Positions 9,753 through 18,352 of a DNA stretch of 59,228 nt are shown one piece after another; position 1 is the first letter of the stretch; the number at the start of each line of letters is the position of its first letter. Origin of the DNA: a virus; IMG/VR virus record IMGVR_UViG_3300047510_003019, positions 1-59,228 of that record, one strand, 5' to 3'. A model generated the notes under the pieces. It ran no database searches and was not told the origin of the DNA. It saw only the letters and a program-made list of their open reading frames with translations. The position numbers were made by a program, and so were the translations under genes.

Positions 9753-10619
9753 TTATGCCTGTTCTGGTTGCTTGAGTTGTTCGTTGAATAATGAAACTCC
9801 TTCAGTTCCTGTAGCAGGATCTAAAAACTTTGGTTCTTCTTGTTGTCTTCCTTCAAGAACATTATACATTCCACTAATCTCTTCAATACCTTTTGATACG
9901 TGATCTTGAAGTGAAGTGAGGAAAGACATTGGATTATTTGGATCCCCAAAAGTTCCCTTCGTTCTATTCACATCATCAGGAAGAACTGTTGGAGCACTTG
10001 CACGTCTCATAGAACGAATATTACCAGCATTTACTCCAGTTTTTGCTTGTAACAAGTCATCAAGAGACTGGTTAGCAAGACGGCGTTCCCAATAAACAGG
10101 TTGATCTTCATCATACTGTTCTTTAGTAATCAGTTTTCCACCATTCAATTCAATCAATCTTTCAATCAATTTATCAAAAAACTCAAGCTCATCAACTTGA
10201 GATTGGAAACCTTGATTTAGTCCACGAATCAAACGATGAAAATTAAATTCATCAATATCATACCAGCAGAGTTCTTTTCCACCTCTTCCATTTTCCCACC
10301 AGACTGGTTGAGTTTTATCTTTTCCATCCCACTTATAATGAAACTCTCTAGCAATTCTTTTTGCTTCTTGAATACCTTGAAGTAAACCTTCAGCAACACT
10401 CTTTCGGTTAATAATTGCTGCTTTAAATGCTGATGGAATTGTAAAGTTATCGTGTACTACAAATTTTTCAATCTGAAAGTTGGAACGACCCTGAGCAAGT
10501 TCTGTTTCACTTTCTTCCCACTTTGTACATTCATTATAAACCTTAAACATAAACTCATTTTTATCATCTAAAACATCGTCTGCTTTAGCAAGTGCAATAT
10601 CCTTATAAATTTCAGACAT
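9753..10619 (-). CDS. Conserved hypothetical protein in the fibre cluster
   Basis: A 288-residue, mostly helical, charged protein that I do not recognise. Visible features are a Trp-rich segment (HYKWDGKDKTQPVWWENGRGG) near residues 93-113, a long acidic/basic helix region (DELEFFDKLIERLIEL), and a Gln/Glu-rich tail (EGRQQEEPKFLDPATG). It lacks the repeats of its neighbours. Its place between a kelch gene and a glycosyltransferase suggests an assembly or structural role, but nothing in the sequence proves it. Confidence 0.7.
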   Translation of the reverse strand: MSEIYKDIALAKADDVLDDKNEFMFKVYNECTKWEESETELAQGRSNFQIEKFVVHDNFTIPSAFKAAIINRKSVAEGLLQGIQEAKRIAREFHYKWDGKDKTQPVWWENGRGGKELCWYDIDEFNFHRLIRGLNQGFQSQVDELEFFDKLIERLIELNGGKLITKEQYDEDQPVYWERRLANQSLDDLLQAKTGVNAGNIRSMRRASAPTVLPDDVNRTKGTFGDPNNPMSFLTSLQDHVSKGIEEISGMYNVLEGRQQEEPKFLDPATGTEGVSLFNEQLKQPEQA

Positions 10620-10660
10620 AATACCCCGTAGAATTAAAAGAACTTCAGTTCATTATAATT

Positions 10661-10668
10661 TATTTATG
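10661..10668 (-). promoter_or_regulatory. T4-type late promoter motif
   Basis: The minus strand reads CATAAATA (within CATAAATAAATT), 42 nt before the ATG at 10619. Confidence 0.45.
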
Positions 10669-10675
10669 TAAAAAT

Positions 10676-12334
10676 TTAATACCTTACAAAATGATAATCT
10701 CCATCAGCATCTGATGAATTTTGTGTGAAATGAGAAACTAATTCATATCCAATAAATTTCATATAATCGATTACATCATCTCTCATCGGAGCACCTTTCA
10801 TATACTCTTGATTCTGAAGTTCAAGAATAATATGAGGACAATAACGAATCGTATTCACAGCACCTTTAATAATATCAAGTTCACAACCTTGCACATCCAT
10901 CTTAATTAGGTCTGGAGTTGGCCATCCTTTTTCACGAACTAGAGTATCTAAGGTCTTTGTTTTTCGAATAACTTCTCTATAGTGTTCATTCTTAAATGCA
11001 GCAACATTATATGGAAAGTCCTGATAGTTAAGTTCATAATAAGAACATCCGCCAGGATTCATAAAATTTTCAAAGAAGGTCACTTCTTTATAATCATTAT
11101 CACTCAGAACTTCAATTGCATAGTCAACTCCTTTAGTTTTGTAAAGATTTTCAAGAGGTACAAATCCATCAATATGGTAAATTTTTGAATTCTCCCAAAT
11201 CATTTGAGCAACTTTAGACCAGTGCAAACAGTTTGAACCAATATCATAGATCACTTTTGGTTCTATTGATTGTTCATATTTCATTTGATGTAAGTAATTA
11301 ATATGCTCATATGGAGGTATTAATTGTTCAGAATAATTTAAATAATAGTCATCAAGATTTGAATTAGAACCTCCAATAATTTTATTGATAAGTTCTTTCC
11401 ACATTAAGGAAATTTTTTTCCAGTTATAATTTTCAATCGCAAACTTTGAAATTACTTGTGATGCTTGTTCATATTCATCTCTTGCAATATCAAAGAAATG
11501 TAGAGCCCTTATCACTTCTTCTGTAAAGTTTTTATGGAATGTATTATCAGGTATCCAACCTCTTGGAGTAGTCTTTCCACTCATCGGAATATACTTGCCC
11601 ATTCTATTTGATGTTTCTGGAAGTGCTCCCATATCTGTAGTGATAGGAAAGCATCCACAACTCATCGCTTCTGCTAATGAGACACAGAAGGTTTCTTCCC
11701 ATACATTTGGATGAATATAAAAAGCAGCATCTTGAATATGAGGTAGTAAATCTTCACGGTCAATACAAGGAGAATACTCTACACCTGGAAGTGCTTGAAG
11801 TTCCTTGTAGATAGGAATGAATGGTGAAGGCTCTAGTCCCTTATCAGTTGTGATGGTCTCATTCTCACCTTCTCCTGGTTGAATATCTCCATAAAGAGAC
11901 ATCGAAGAAAACACTTTGAGTTTTGCATCTGGATGATGTTTGATGACTTCTTTCCAGATAGGAACTAATGGTGCAATACCCTTATGTGGTGCAGAGAAAA
12001 AGATACAGGTCTTTGACTTTGGTTTTCCCGATGGGCGGAACATATCATCCACACCATTTGGAATCACTACAAGTTTTTCTGCAGGAGCACGATTGTACTT
12101 GATATATTGTTCTCTCTCCCAATTAGACACACAGACAATCTTATCAATCTTGTCGATGTGTTGTGGAAGATCTCTGTGTCCTGCTTGGTCGCAATTATCG
12201 TGTGCCCAAATGACCTTATATTGCTTATCTGATTTTATGATTTCGTGTGTGGTTCTTTTTACATCTACATTTTCGGGAAATGTATAATATTGCGAAAGAT
12301 AATAAAAAGAACTTTCAGTTGCTCCAGATTTCAT
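10676..12334 (-). CDS. Fused GT4 glycosyltransferase - FkbM methyltransferase
   Basis: A 552-residue two-domain protein. Residues 1 to about 315 are a GT-B (GT4-type) glycosyltransferase: IVCVSNWEREQYIKY, VVIPNGVDDMFRPSG, and the donor-site motif WEETFCVSLAEAMSCGCFPI. Residues of about 355-552 form an FkbM-type SAM methyltransferase: VIYDIGSNCLHWSKVAQ for SAM binding and DLIKMDVQGCELDIIKGA, the family hallmark. The N-terminal acceptor domain is short for GT4 (it starts MKSGATESSFYYLSQY), so the acceptor may be unusual or the gene trimmed. The fusion suggests one enzyme that adds a sugar and O-methylates a glycan. It lies between kelch genes. Confidence 0.85.
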   Translation of the reverse strand: MKSGATESSFYYLSQYYTFPENVDVKRTTHEIIKSDKQYKVIWAHDNCDQAGHRDLPQHIDKIDKIVCVSNWEREQYIKYNRAPAEKLVVIPNGVDDMFRPSGKPKSKTCIFFSAPHKGIAPLVPIWKEVIKHHPDAKLKVFSSMSLYGDIQPGEGENETITTDKGLEPSPFIPIYKELQALPGVEYSPCIDREDLLPHIQDAAFYIHPNVWEETFCVSLAEAMSCGCFPITTDMGALPETSNRMGKYIPMSGKTTPRGWIPDNTFHKNFTEEVIRALHFFDIARDEYEQASQVISKFAIENYNWKKISLMWKELINKIIGGSNSNLDDYYLNYSEQLIPPYEHINYLHQMKYEQSIEPKVIYDIGSNCLHWSKVAQMIWENSKIYHIDGFVPLENLYKTKGVDYAIEVLSDNDYKEVTFFENFMNPGGCSYYELNYQDFPYNVAAFKNEHYREVIRKTKTLDTLVREKGWPTPDLIKMDVQGCELDIIKGAVNTIRYCPHIILELQNQEYMKGAPMRDDVIDYMKFIGYELVSHFTQNSSDADGDYHFVRY

Positions 12335-12352
12335 TTCAGAATGATATAGTTA

Positions 12353-12362
12353 CCTTATTTAG
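12353..12362 (-). promoter_or_regulatory. T4-type late promoter motif
   Basis: The minus strand reads CTAAATAAGG, 19 nt before the ATG at 12334, overlapping the 3' end of the upstream kelch gene. Confidence 0.45.
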
Positions 12363-14221
12363 TTTGAGTTTGAGACTGCTGCTAAATTAAATCTTACTGA
12401 AGTGAGTTTTTGTGATGGTACTGATACTGTTTCTGATGAAAAATCTAGACGATCTATAGTGGAAACAATAGTAGGAGTAGTACCACCACCAAAGTAACCA
12501 TAAGAACTACTTGAGGTTGCTGCTAAATCTCTTTTTGCTTGAGATAACTTAGGTGTTGGTGTTGATACTGTTTCTGTTGAAAAATCTAGACGGTCTATAG
12601 TGCAAACAGTAGTAGGAAAACCCCCACCACCAAAGTAACCATAAGAACTACTTGAGGTTGCTGCTAATAATTGTCTTGCTTGAGATAACTGATAGGTTCC
12701 TGGTGTTGATACTGTTTCTGTTGAAAAATCTAGACGGTCTATAGTACAAAAAACATCAGTAGAAGCAAAACCACCACCAAAGTAACCATAAGAACTACTT
12801 GAGACTGCTGCTAAACCACTTCTTGCTTGAGATAACTTAGGTGTTGGTGTTGTTACGGTTTCTGTAGAGAAATCTAAACGGTCAATGGTGCAAAAAACAG
12901 CAGGAGTAGGAGAATTTCCACCACCAAAATAACCATAAGAACTGCTTGAGGTTGCTGCTAAATCTCTTCTTGCTTGAGACAACTTAGGTGTTGGTACTGA
13001 TACAGTTTCTGTGGAGAAATCTAAACGGTCTATAGTGCAAACAACAGCAGTAGTGGGAATCAAACCACCACCAAAATAACCATAAGAACTACTTGAGGCT
13101 GCTGCTAAACTAGATCTTGCTTGAGATAACTTAGGTGTTGGTACTGATACGGTTTCTGTAGAGAAATCTAAACGGTCTATAGTAGAAACACTATCACCAC
13201 CCCAATAACCATAAGTTGCAGAACCAACTCTACGGGTTCCTGTTGCTCCTGATGTTGCTGCTAAATCACGTCTTGCTTGAGATAACTTAGGTGTTGGTAC
13301 TGTTACTGTTTCTGTGGAGAAATCTAGACGGTCAATCGTGCAAACAACAGATGGAGCTCCGGGAAGGCCACCACCAAAGTAACCATAAGAACTACTTGAG
13401 GTTGCTGCTAATTGAGATCTTGTTTGAGATAATGAAGGTGTTGGAGTACTTACGGTTTCTGTAGAGAAATCTAAACGGTCTATGGTACAAACATAAGTAC
13501 CGGGAATATTGCCGCCACCAAAGTAACCATAAGAACTACTTGAGACTGCTGCTAAACCATCTCTTGTTTGAGATAACTTAGGTGTTGGAGTACTTATGGT
13601 TTCTGTGGTGAAGTCTAGACGGTCTATGGTGAAAACACGAGTAGTAGGAGGAACAAAACCACCACCAAAGTAACCATAAGAACTACTTGAGACTGCTGCT
13701 AAATTGTATTTTGTTTGAGATAACTTAGGTGTTGGGACTGTTACGGTTTCTGTAGAGAAATCTAAACGGTTTATGGTGCTAACAGCAGCACCAATAGGAG
13801 GAATACTACCACCACCAAAGTAACCATAAGAACTACTTGAGACTGCTGCTAAACTCTCTCTTGCTGTAGATAACTTAGGTGTTGGAGTACTTATGGTTTC
13901 TGTGGTGAAGTCTAGACGATCTATGGTACTGTAGTAGATAGGATTTGGACCGGGAGCGACATCAAACCCACCACCAAAGTAACCATAAGAACTGCTTGAG
14001 ACTGCTGCTAAGAAACTTTTTGCTTGAGATAACTTAGGTGTTGGTACTGATGTGGTTTCTGTGGAGAAATCTAAGCGATCTATGGTAGAAAAACGAGAAC
14101 TATTATATCCACCACCAAAGTAACCAGTAGTAGCACTTTCAGGCCAAGATTCAAAATTTCTATTACTTACATTTAGAACTTGTTTTTTATAGACCTTTTT
14201 GAGACCAAATACTCCAGACAT
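12359..14221 (-). CDS. Kelch-repeat adhesin-like protein C (12 repeats)
   Basis: A 620-residue paralogue with 12 blades in two blocks of six. After the head MSGVFGLKKVYKKQV, the first block begins with NFESWPESATTGYFGGG, which is the same linker that opens block 2 of the two larger paralogues. The second block begins with SGATGTRRVGSATYGYWGG, the linker that opens their block 3. It therefore looks like the larger proteins without their first propeller, or like the ancestral form. The blade consensus (TIDRLDFSTETVSTPTPKLS) is nearly identical, so recombination between the three genes is likely. Confidence 0.85.
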   Translation of the reverse strand: MSGVFGLKKVYKKQVLNVSNRNFESWPESATTGYFGGGYNSSRFSTIDRLDFSTETTSVPTPKLSQAKSFLAAVSSSSYGYFGGGFDVAPGPNPIYYSTIDRLDFTTETISTPTPKLSTARESLAAVSSSSYGYFGGGSIPPIGAAVSTINRLDFSTETVTVPTPKLSQTKYNLAAVSSSSYGYFGGGFVPPTTRVFTIDRLDFTTETISTPTPKLSQTRDGLAAVSSSSYGYFGGGNIPGTYVCTIDRLDFSTETVSTPTPSLSQTRSQLAATSSSSYGYFGGGLPGAPSVVCTIDRLDFSTETVTVPTPKLSQARRDLAATSGATGTRRVGSATYGYWGGDSVSTIDRLDFSTETVSVPTPKLSQARSSLAAASSSSYGYFGGGLIPTTAVVCTIDRLDFSTETVSVPTPKLSQARRDLAATSSSSYGYFGGGNSPTPAVFCTIDRLDFSTETVTTPTPKLSQARSGLAAVSSSSYGYFGGGFASTDVFCTIDRLDFSTETVSTPGTYQLSQARQLLAATSSSSYGYFGGGGFPTTVCTIDRLDFSTETVSTPTPKLSQAKRDLAATSSSSYGYFGGGTTPTIVSTIDRLDFSSETVSVPSQKLTSVRFNLAAVSNSN

Positions 14222-14227
14222 TTGTTC

Positions 14228-14890
14228 TTACTCTTCTTGATATACGTGAGAACCAACATGAGACAGACGAATACTTGTATCTAACCAAGATTTGTATCCT
14301 ACACTTGATGCTCTTTCAAAAAATGAAAAATCTTCTGGTAGGAAAGACATATCTTTTCTCATTTCAAGAAAATAATGATATGAATTGTGATATTCTTGTT
14401 CTGTTGGAGGATAACTAGAATTATTTAGTGCTGGATAGTACTTCAATTCATCTCCATAACGATTTTGAATGTTCTGAAATACTTGACGTTTGATACAACA
14501 AAAACCAAATCCAATGTTTTCAATCTGCACCAACCCTTCTTCTGCGACTGGTGGTGAAGAAATATTGTAATTGTAACGAAGTGGAATACCTTTCATCGGA
14601 TATGCACCACATACAATATCTCTGTCTGCTAAGATAACCTTAAGTGCATCTTCGTTTGTAAATCCCACATCAGCATCAATAAACAGAATTTTCTCATACT
14701 CAGTATTATTCATATAGAAATTAGCAATTCTTGATCTCGCTTTGGTTACAAGACTTTCATTCGCTATTGTTAGAAGACCGTGATCGATTCCATTTTTATT
14801 CAATCCCTTTCCAAGATTAAAAAGACCTTTTGCAGTCTTATCACTTACCATTCCACCATAGCAAGGCATCGCAATCAATACAGAACTCAT
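14228..14890 (-). CDS. GT-A fold glycosyltransferase
   Basis: A 220-residue protein. It opens with SSVLIAMPCYGGMVS and has the nucleotide-sugar and metal-binding motif EKILFIDADVGF (Asp-Ala-Asp, about residues 71-73), followed by DIVCGAYPMKGIPLRY. This arrangement is typical of small GT-A (GT2/Anp1-like) glycosyltransferases found in phages. The donor and acceptor are not predictable. Its ATG overlaps the stop of the upstream oxygenase (ATGA), so the two are translationally coupled and may act on the same target. Confidence 0.75.
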   Translation of the reverse strand: MSSVLIAMPCYGGMVSDKTAKGLFNLGKGLNKNGIDHGLLTIANESLVTKARSRIANFYMNNTEYEKILFIDADVGFTNEDALKVILADRDIVCGAYPMKGIPLRYNYNISSPPVAEEGLVQIENIGFGFCCIKRQVFQNIQNRYGDELKYYPALNNSSYPPTEQEYHNSYHYFLEMRKDMSFLPEDFSFFERASSVGYKSWLDTSIRLSHVGSHVYQEE

Positions 14891-15465
14891 ACCATTAACT
14901 CCACATTAAAAGAAATAGAAATACGATTTTCATCTGTTGGGTTTGGATTTACAAAATGAGGTAACCAAGAAGGAAATAAAACTAACTCACCAACCTTTGG
15001 AGTATGAGTAAAATGATTTGTATCCACCAAACAACTCTGTTGAAAATCCATCAATTTTGCAGGCCTTGGATCTTCAAAAGTAATACCTGGAGAACCTTGA
15101 GGAAGTGCAACATAATAAACAGCACTCATCCAACCAGTCGGATGAACGTGTGTAAAATTATATCCACCTTTTGGATTTACATTTCCCCACATCGAACGAA
15201 TCACAAACTCAGGCCGATTTTGTGAAAGGTCTGAAATAATTGACTGAACAATATTAGAAGATTTTTCTAGAAGTGGTTTAAAGGTCTCATTATTCCAGAG
15301 AGTTATATCACTCTGCCAACCATTACGATTACTTCTAACTTCTCCTGGACTCTCTTTTGAAAGTCTTAGAAGTTCTTGTTTATAACTCTCATTCTCTGCT
15401 TGATCGTAAATATCGACAAAGTACAAGTCAGTCGGAAAAAGACTCCGACATTTAATATTAAACAT
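14887..15465 (-). CDS. 2OG-Fe(II) oxygenase (TIGR02466-like)
   Basis: A 192-residue protein. NFTHVHPTGWMSAVYYV contains the His-X-His/Pro iron motif of the putative 2OG oxygenase family common in cyanophages (Pfam 2OG-FeII_Oxy_5). FPSWLPHFVNPN supplies the distal His, and ENRISISFNVEL supplies the Arg that would bind 2-oxoglutarate. The SRNGWQSDITLW segment near the N-terminus is also typical. It is the third oxygenase in the first 15.5 kb. It is coupled to a glycosyltransferase, so hydroxylation followed by glycosylation is conceivable; this is inference. Confidence 0.8.
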   Translation of the reverse strand: MFNIKCRSLFPTDLYFVDIYDQAENESYKQELLRLSKESPGEVRSNRNGWQSDITLWNNETFKPLLEKSSNIVQSIISDLSQNRPEFVIRSMWGNVNPKGGYNFTHVHPTGWMSAVYYVALPQGSPGITFEDPRPAKLMDFQQSCLVDTNHFTHTPKVGELVLFPSWLPHFVNPNPTDENRISISFNVELMV

Positions 15466-15492
15466 AAGATTTTTTCAAATAAATTAATTCTA

Positions 15493-16425
15493 TCAGACTA
15501 TGTATTTACCTGCAAGAACAATACCTACAGAGTTTGCTGGAGTTGTTGTAACAAGAATTGAATCTCCTGCTAAAAGTTGTTTTGGTTTTTGGCAGATTTC
15601 AACCACACTATTTTTAGGAACAGTTAAGTTATATGCTAAGTAACCAAGTCTTACACCAGTAGTGCTAATACCACCTACAGTTCCTCCACGAAACACAGAA
15701 ACTGTAATATCAGCATCAATACTCATATTATAATTTGCAAGACTGATTGATTGAATTACTGATGGATATGTAACAGAAGTAAAAATTTCTTGGTCAGTTG
15801 ATATAATTGTTTCTCCAATACCAATATAATTAATATCTGCTTTTGATGAGATTGTAATAAAGGCATCCAATCCACCATCGTGACCTAATGAATCTGTTGC
15901 AATACCAGTTAATGCTTGCAATCTAAGAATATCTGATGGGTTTGCAACTCTTGGTTGTTCTAAGAGTTCTAGTGAACCTTGATAGGGAATGATAATTCTA
16001 TTTGCAATAGGAACATTCTGACCACCATTAAAATCTTGTCTTCCCGAAATATATAAGTTATTTTCAGACTTATTTGTAATATGGATTGATTCGATTATAT
16101 ATTCTCTTCCTGCAGTTGATGGAAAAGAGTATGCAATTCCTGGTCCAATAAAGATATCACCATTTCTGAATATTTGTGATGATATTATTTGGGATGCTGT
16201 TGTACCAATACCCGTAGCAATACCAGACGTAACTGAAACATATACTGATGTAGTAATTCCAGTATCGAATGTTCCAGATCCTCCGCCTGATCCCCAAGTA
16301 ACTCCAGTTCCTGTTGACTGTAATACCTGTCCTGATGATCCTGTGGTTGAACCTGCAGAAATAGTTGCTGGAATAAACTGTCTACTATCGTCAATAACGG
16401 TAGTATTATTAATCTTAATCGCCAT
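15493..16425 (-). CDS. Virion structural (short fibre-like) protein
   Basis: A 310-residue Gly/Ser/Thr-rich protein. The start MAIKINNTTVIDDSRQF and the GQVLQSTGTGVTW segment are shared with other fibre proteins in this cluster (the 17803-18288 protein has GQYLASTGAGVTW), which points to a common fibre module. The rest is beta-rich with YIIESIHITNKSENNLYI. There are no enzymatic motifs. A CTAAATAACT late motif lies 22 nt upstream. Confidence 0.75.
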   Translation of the reverse strand: MAIKINNTTVIDDSRQFIPATISAGSTTGSSGQVLQSTGTGVTWGSGGGSGTFDTGITTSVYVSVTSGIATGIGTTASQIISSQIFRNGDIFIGPGIAYSFPSTAGREYIIESIHITNKSENNLYISGRQDFNGGQNVPIANRIIIPYQGSLELLEQPRVANPSDILRLQALTGIATDSLGHDGGLDAFITISSKADINYIGIGETIISTDQEIFTSVTYPSVIQSISLANYNMSIDADITVSVFRGGTVGGISTTGVRLGYLAYNLTVPKNSVVEICQKPKQLLAGDSILVTTTPANSVGIVLAGKYIV

Positions 16426-16444
16426 CTTCGTTTACACTCGGCTT

Positions 16445-17788
16445 TTAGTTATTTAGTTGTGCCTTAAGGTTCTCTACTTCTGCAGATAATTCCTTAACTG
16501 CCTCGATTAAAATTCCAATCAGACCATTATAATTCACAGTCTTTGGATCGCCGTCAGTTACCAATTCTGGAAGAACTTTCTCAAGTTCTTGTGCAATTAC
16601 ACCAATTGACGGTTTTTGATTTGATTTCCAATCAAATGTAACACCACGAAGAGACTTAATTGTTTCTAATCCATTCTCAACTGTTACAATATTAGTCTTT
16701 AGATTTTCATCTGAAGTTGAATTGAAGTCTTGTGCCTGAACTGTTTGAGATGCTGTTAGGTTTGTTACTGAAATTGTTCCTGCAGTAAAGTCTCCAGAAG
16801 AATTACGAGCGACAACAGTATTTCCTGTATTTGCTGTGGTTGCTGCTACTGAAACAGTAATTGCAGTAGATCCATTATAAGTTGTTCCTGAATCATAATT
16901 AATAAAGGAACCTGCGGTTAGATTATTTAAATTACTACCTAAAGGTATTCCAGAAATTTTATTTGCAGAAAGTTTTCCTATATCAATTCCTGCATTTGCT
17001 GCAATATCAGTATTTATAATTGAACTTGTAAGATTTAGTTTACTATAAACAATTGCAGCAGTTGCAGATACGTCAGAATTTGTAATATTCAAATCTGCAA
17101 TCATATTAGAAGTTACAGTTCCAGTATCTCCAGTAGAGACTAAAGTTCCTGTTGTTGTTGGAAGAGTAATAGTATTATTTCCTGCAATTGCTGATGCTCT
17201 TACAGTTGTTGTTTGACTTGTTGAACCATTAAATGCAACTCCTGTCCCACCAAATGTTGGTAAGGTAAGAGTCTTATTTGTTAATGTCTGTGTCCCACCA
17301 TTCGTTACTACATCAAAAGAGTTAATGTTCGAACCTGGAATACCACCTCTTAAAAGTGATGCATTTAAATTTGTGACTTCTGTTGTCGAAGTAACTGTAA
17401 GTGGTGCGGTTCCTGTTGCTACTGTAGAAATTAATCTTGATGATGTAGTTGTTCCAGATGCCTTTATATTACCAATAATATCAAGTTTTTCTGTTGGTGC
17501 GGTACTTGCAATACCAACATTTCCATTTGCTCTATAAATATCAGAACCAGAAAAATCCCAAGTCTGAAGAGCAGCACTTACTAATTGACTTCCGTTTAGA
17601 TAATATCCAGTTGCAGAAACAACTCCAGATATATTTGTATCTCCAATAACTGTAAGTTTTGCAAATGGATTTGTAGTTCCTATACCAACATAAGGTGTTG
17701 CTTCTGTGGTAATTCCAATATTTTTATTTGTATTATCAATCTCTAGGAAAGAACCAAATTGTGAAAGTTCTCTGTTTCTTGCAGGCAT
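16445..17788 (-). CDS. Tail fibre with C-terminal S74 intramolecular chaperone
   Basis: A 447-residue protein. The start (MPARNRELSQFGSFLEID) and the shaft repeats (NKNIGITTEATPYVGIGTTNP, TQTLTNKTLTLP) are fibre-like. Residues of about 357-447 form a Peptidase_S74/endosialidase-type chaperone. TSDENLKTNI gives the Ser-Asp autocleavage site and the Lys about five residues later; FDWKSNQKPSIGVIAQELEKVLPEL and NYNGLIGILIEAVKEL follow. The domain drives trimerisation and then cuts itself off at Ser359. The coiled C-terminus (LSAEVENLKAQL) is also typical. A strong ribosome site (AAGGAGGAACC) precedes the ATG. Confidence 0.85.
   Translation of the reverse strand: MPARNRELSQFGSFLEIDNTNKNIGITTEATPYVGIGTTNPFAKLTVIGDTNISGVVSATGYYLNGSQLVSAALQTWDFSGSDIYRANGNVGIASTAPTEKLDIIGNIKASGTTTSSRLISTVATGTAPLTVTSTTEVTNLNASLLRGGIPGSNINSFDVVTNGGTQTLTNKTLTLPTFGGTGVAFNGSTSQTTTVRASAIAGNNTITLPTTTGTLVSTGDTGTVTSNMIADLNITNSDVSATAAIVYSKLNLTSSIINTDIAANAGIDIGKLSANKISGIPLGSNLNNLTAGSFINYDSGTTYNGSTAITVSVAATTANTGNTVVARNSSGDFTAGTISVTNLTASQTVQAQDFNSTSDENLKTNIVTVENGLETIKSLRGVTFDWKSNQKPSIGVIAQELEKVLPELVTDGDPKTVNYNGLIGILIEAVKELSAEVENLKAQLNN
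16447..16456 (-). promoter_or_regulatory. T4-type late promoter motif
   Basis: The minus strand reads CTAAATAACT followed by AAAAG, 22 nt before the ATG at 16425. Confidence 0.5.
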
Positions 17789-17802
17789 TTAATGGTTCCT
17801 CC

Positions 17803-18288
17803 TTAAAGTGAGTTATAGACTACTAATTCTACCGTCTCACCACCAAAACAGGAATCGGCAACACCTACTGAAACTCCATCAGTTGCTGTAAATTCTGTAG
17901 GAGCTAATCTGATACCATTAATGTAAACATCAACGAGACCAACAGTATATGAAACGGAAAATGAAGTACTTCCTATTCCTGCAGTATAAACAGTAGAAGT
18001 TCTTGGAGCAACTACCGATTTCCAAGTTACTCCTGCTCCTGTTGATGCAAGATATTGGCCATTAGATCCAATAGTATTTGCAGCACTTACTGGACCTGAA
18101 ATAACTAAATTTGAAACTGTTGTAATTCCAAGATTTGCAGTTGTTGCACCAATACCACCATTAACGTGTAGAGTGTATAATGGTATAGTTGTTCCTATAC
18201 CTACTTTATTTGTTTGTGGATCTGCAACGATTAGATTAGTATCTACCTCTAATCCGTTTTTTATGACGAAATTCTTTTGTACTGCCAT
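17803..18288 (-). CDS. Small tail-fibre-like structural protein
   Basis: A 161-residue protein. It shares shaft elements with the S74 fibre (NKVGIGTTIPLYTLHV) and the GQYLASTGAGVTW module with the 15493-16425 protein. The C-terminal half (YTVGLVDVYINGIRLAPTEF...GETVELVVYNSL) is a small beta-domain that recurs in cyanophage fibre tips. It has no cleavage motif. It may be a fibre subunit that acts with the two proteins encoded downstream. Confidence 0.75.
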   Translation of the reverse strand: MAVQKNFVIKNGLEVDTNLIVADPQTNKVGIGTTIPLYTLHVNGGIGATTANLGITTVSNLVISGPVSAANTIGSNGQYLASTGAGVTWKSVVAPRTSTVYTAGIGSTSFSVSYTVGLVDVYINGIRLAPTEFTATDGVSVGVADSCFGGETVELVVYNSL

Positions 18289-18315
18289 AGGTGGAGAGCG
18301 CCTACCTGTTTTAGT

Positions 18316-18327
18316 TATTTATAAATA
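18316..18327. promoter_or_regulatory. Palindromic divergent late promoter
   Basis: TATTTATAAATA is a perfect 12-bp palindrome, so TATAAATA is present on both strands in one place. It lies 28 nt before the minus-strand ATG at 18288 and 26 nt before the plus-strand ATG at 18353. It could therefore serve as a shared divergent late promoter. Confidence 0.6.
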
Positions 18328-18352
18328 ATGGAAAGTCTTTTAAGTAATTTAT

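Noticed and set aside
3296-14221. Regular DNA repeats that could look like a CRISPR or satellite array
   Set aside because: The unit is about 144 nt, in frame and coding, with variable parts that match kelch loops; there are no spacers.
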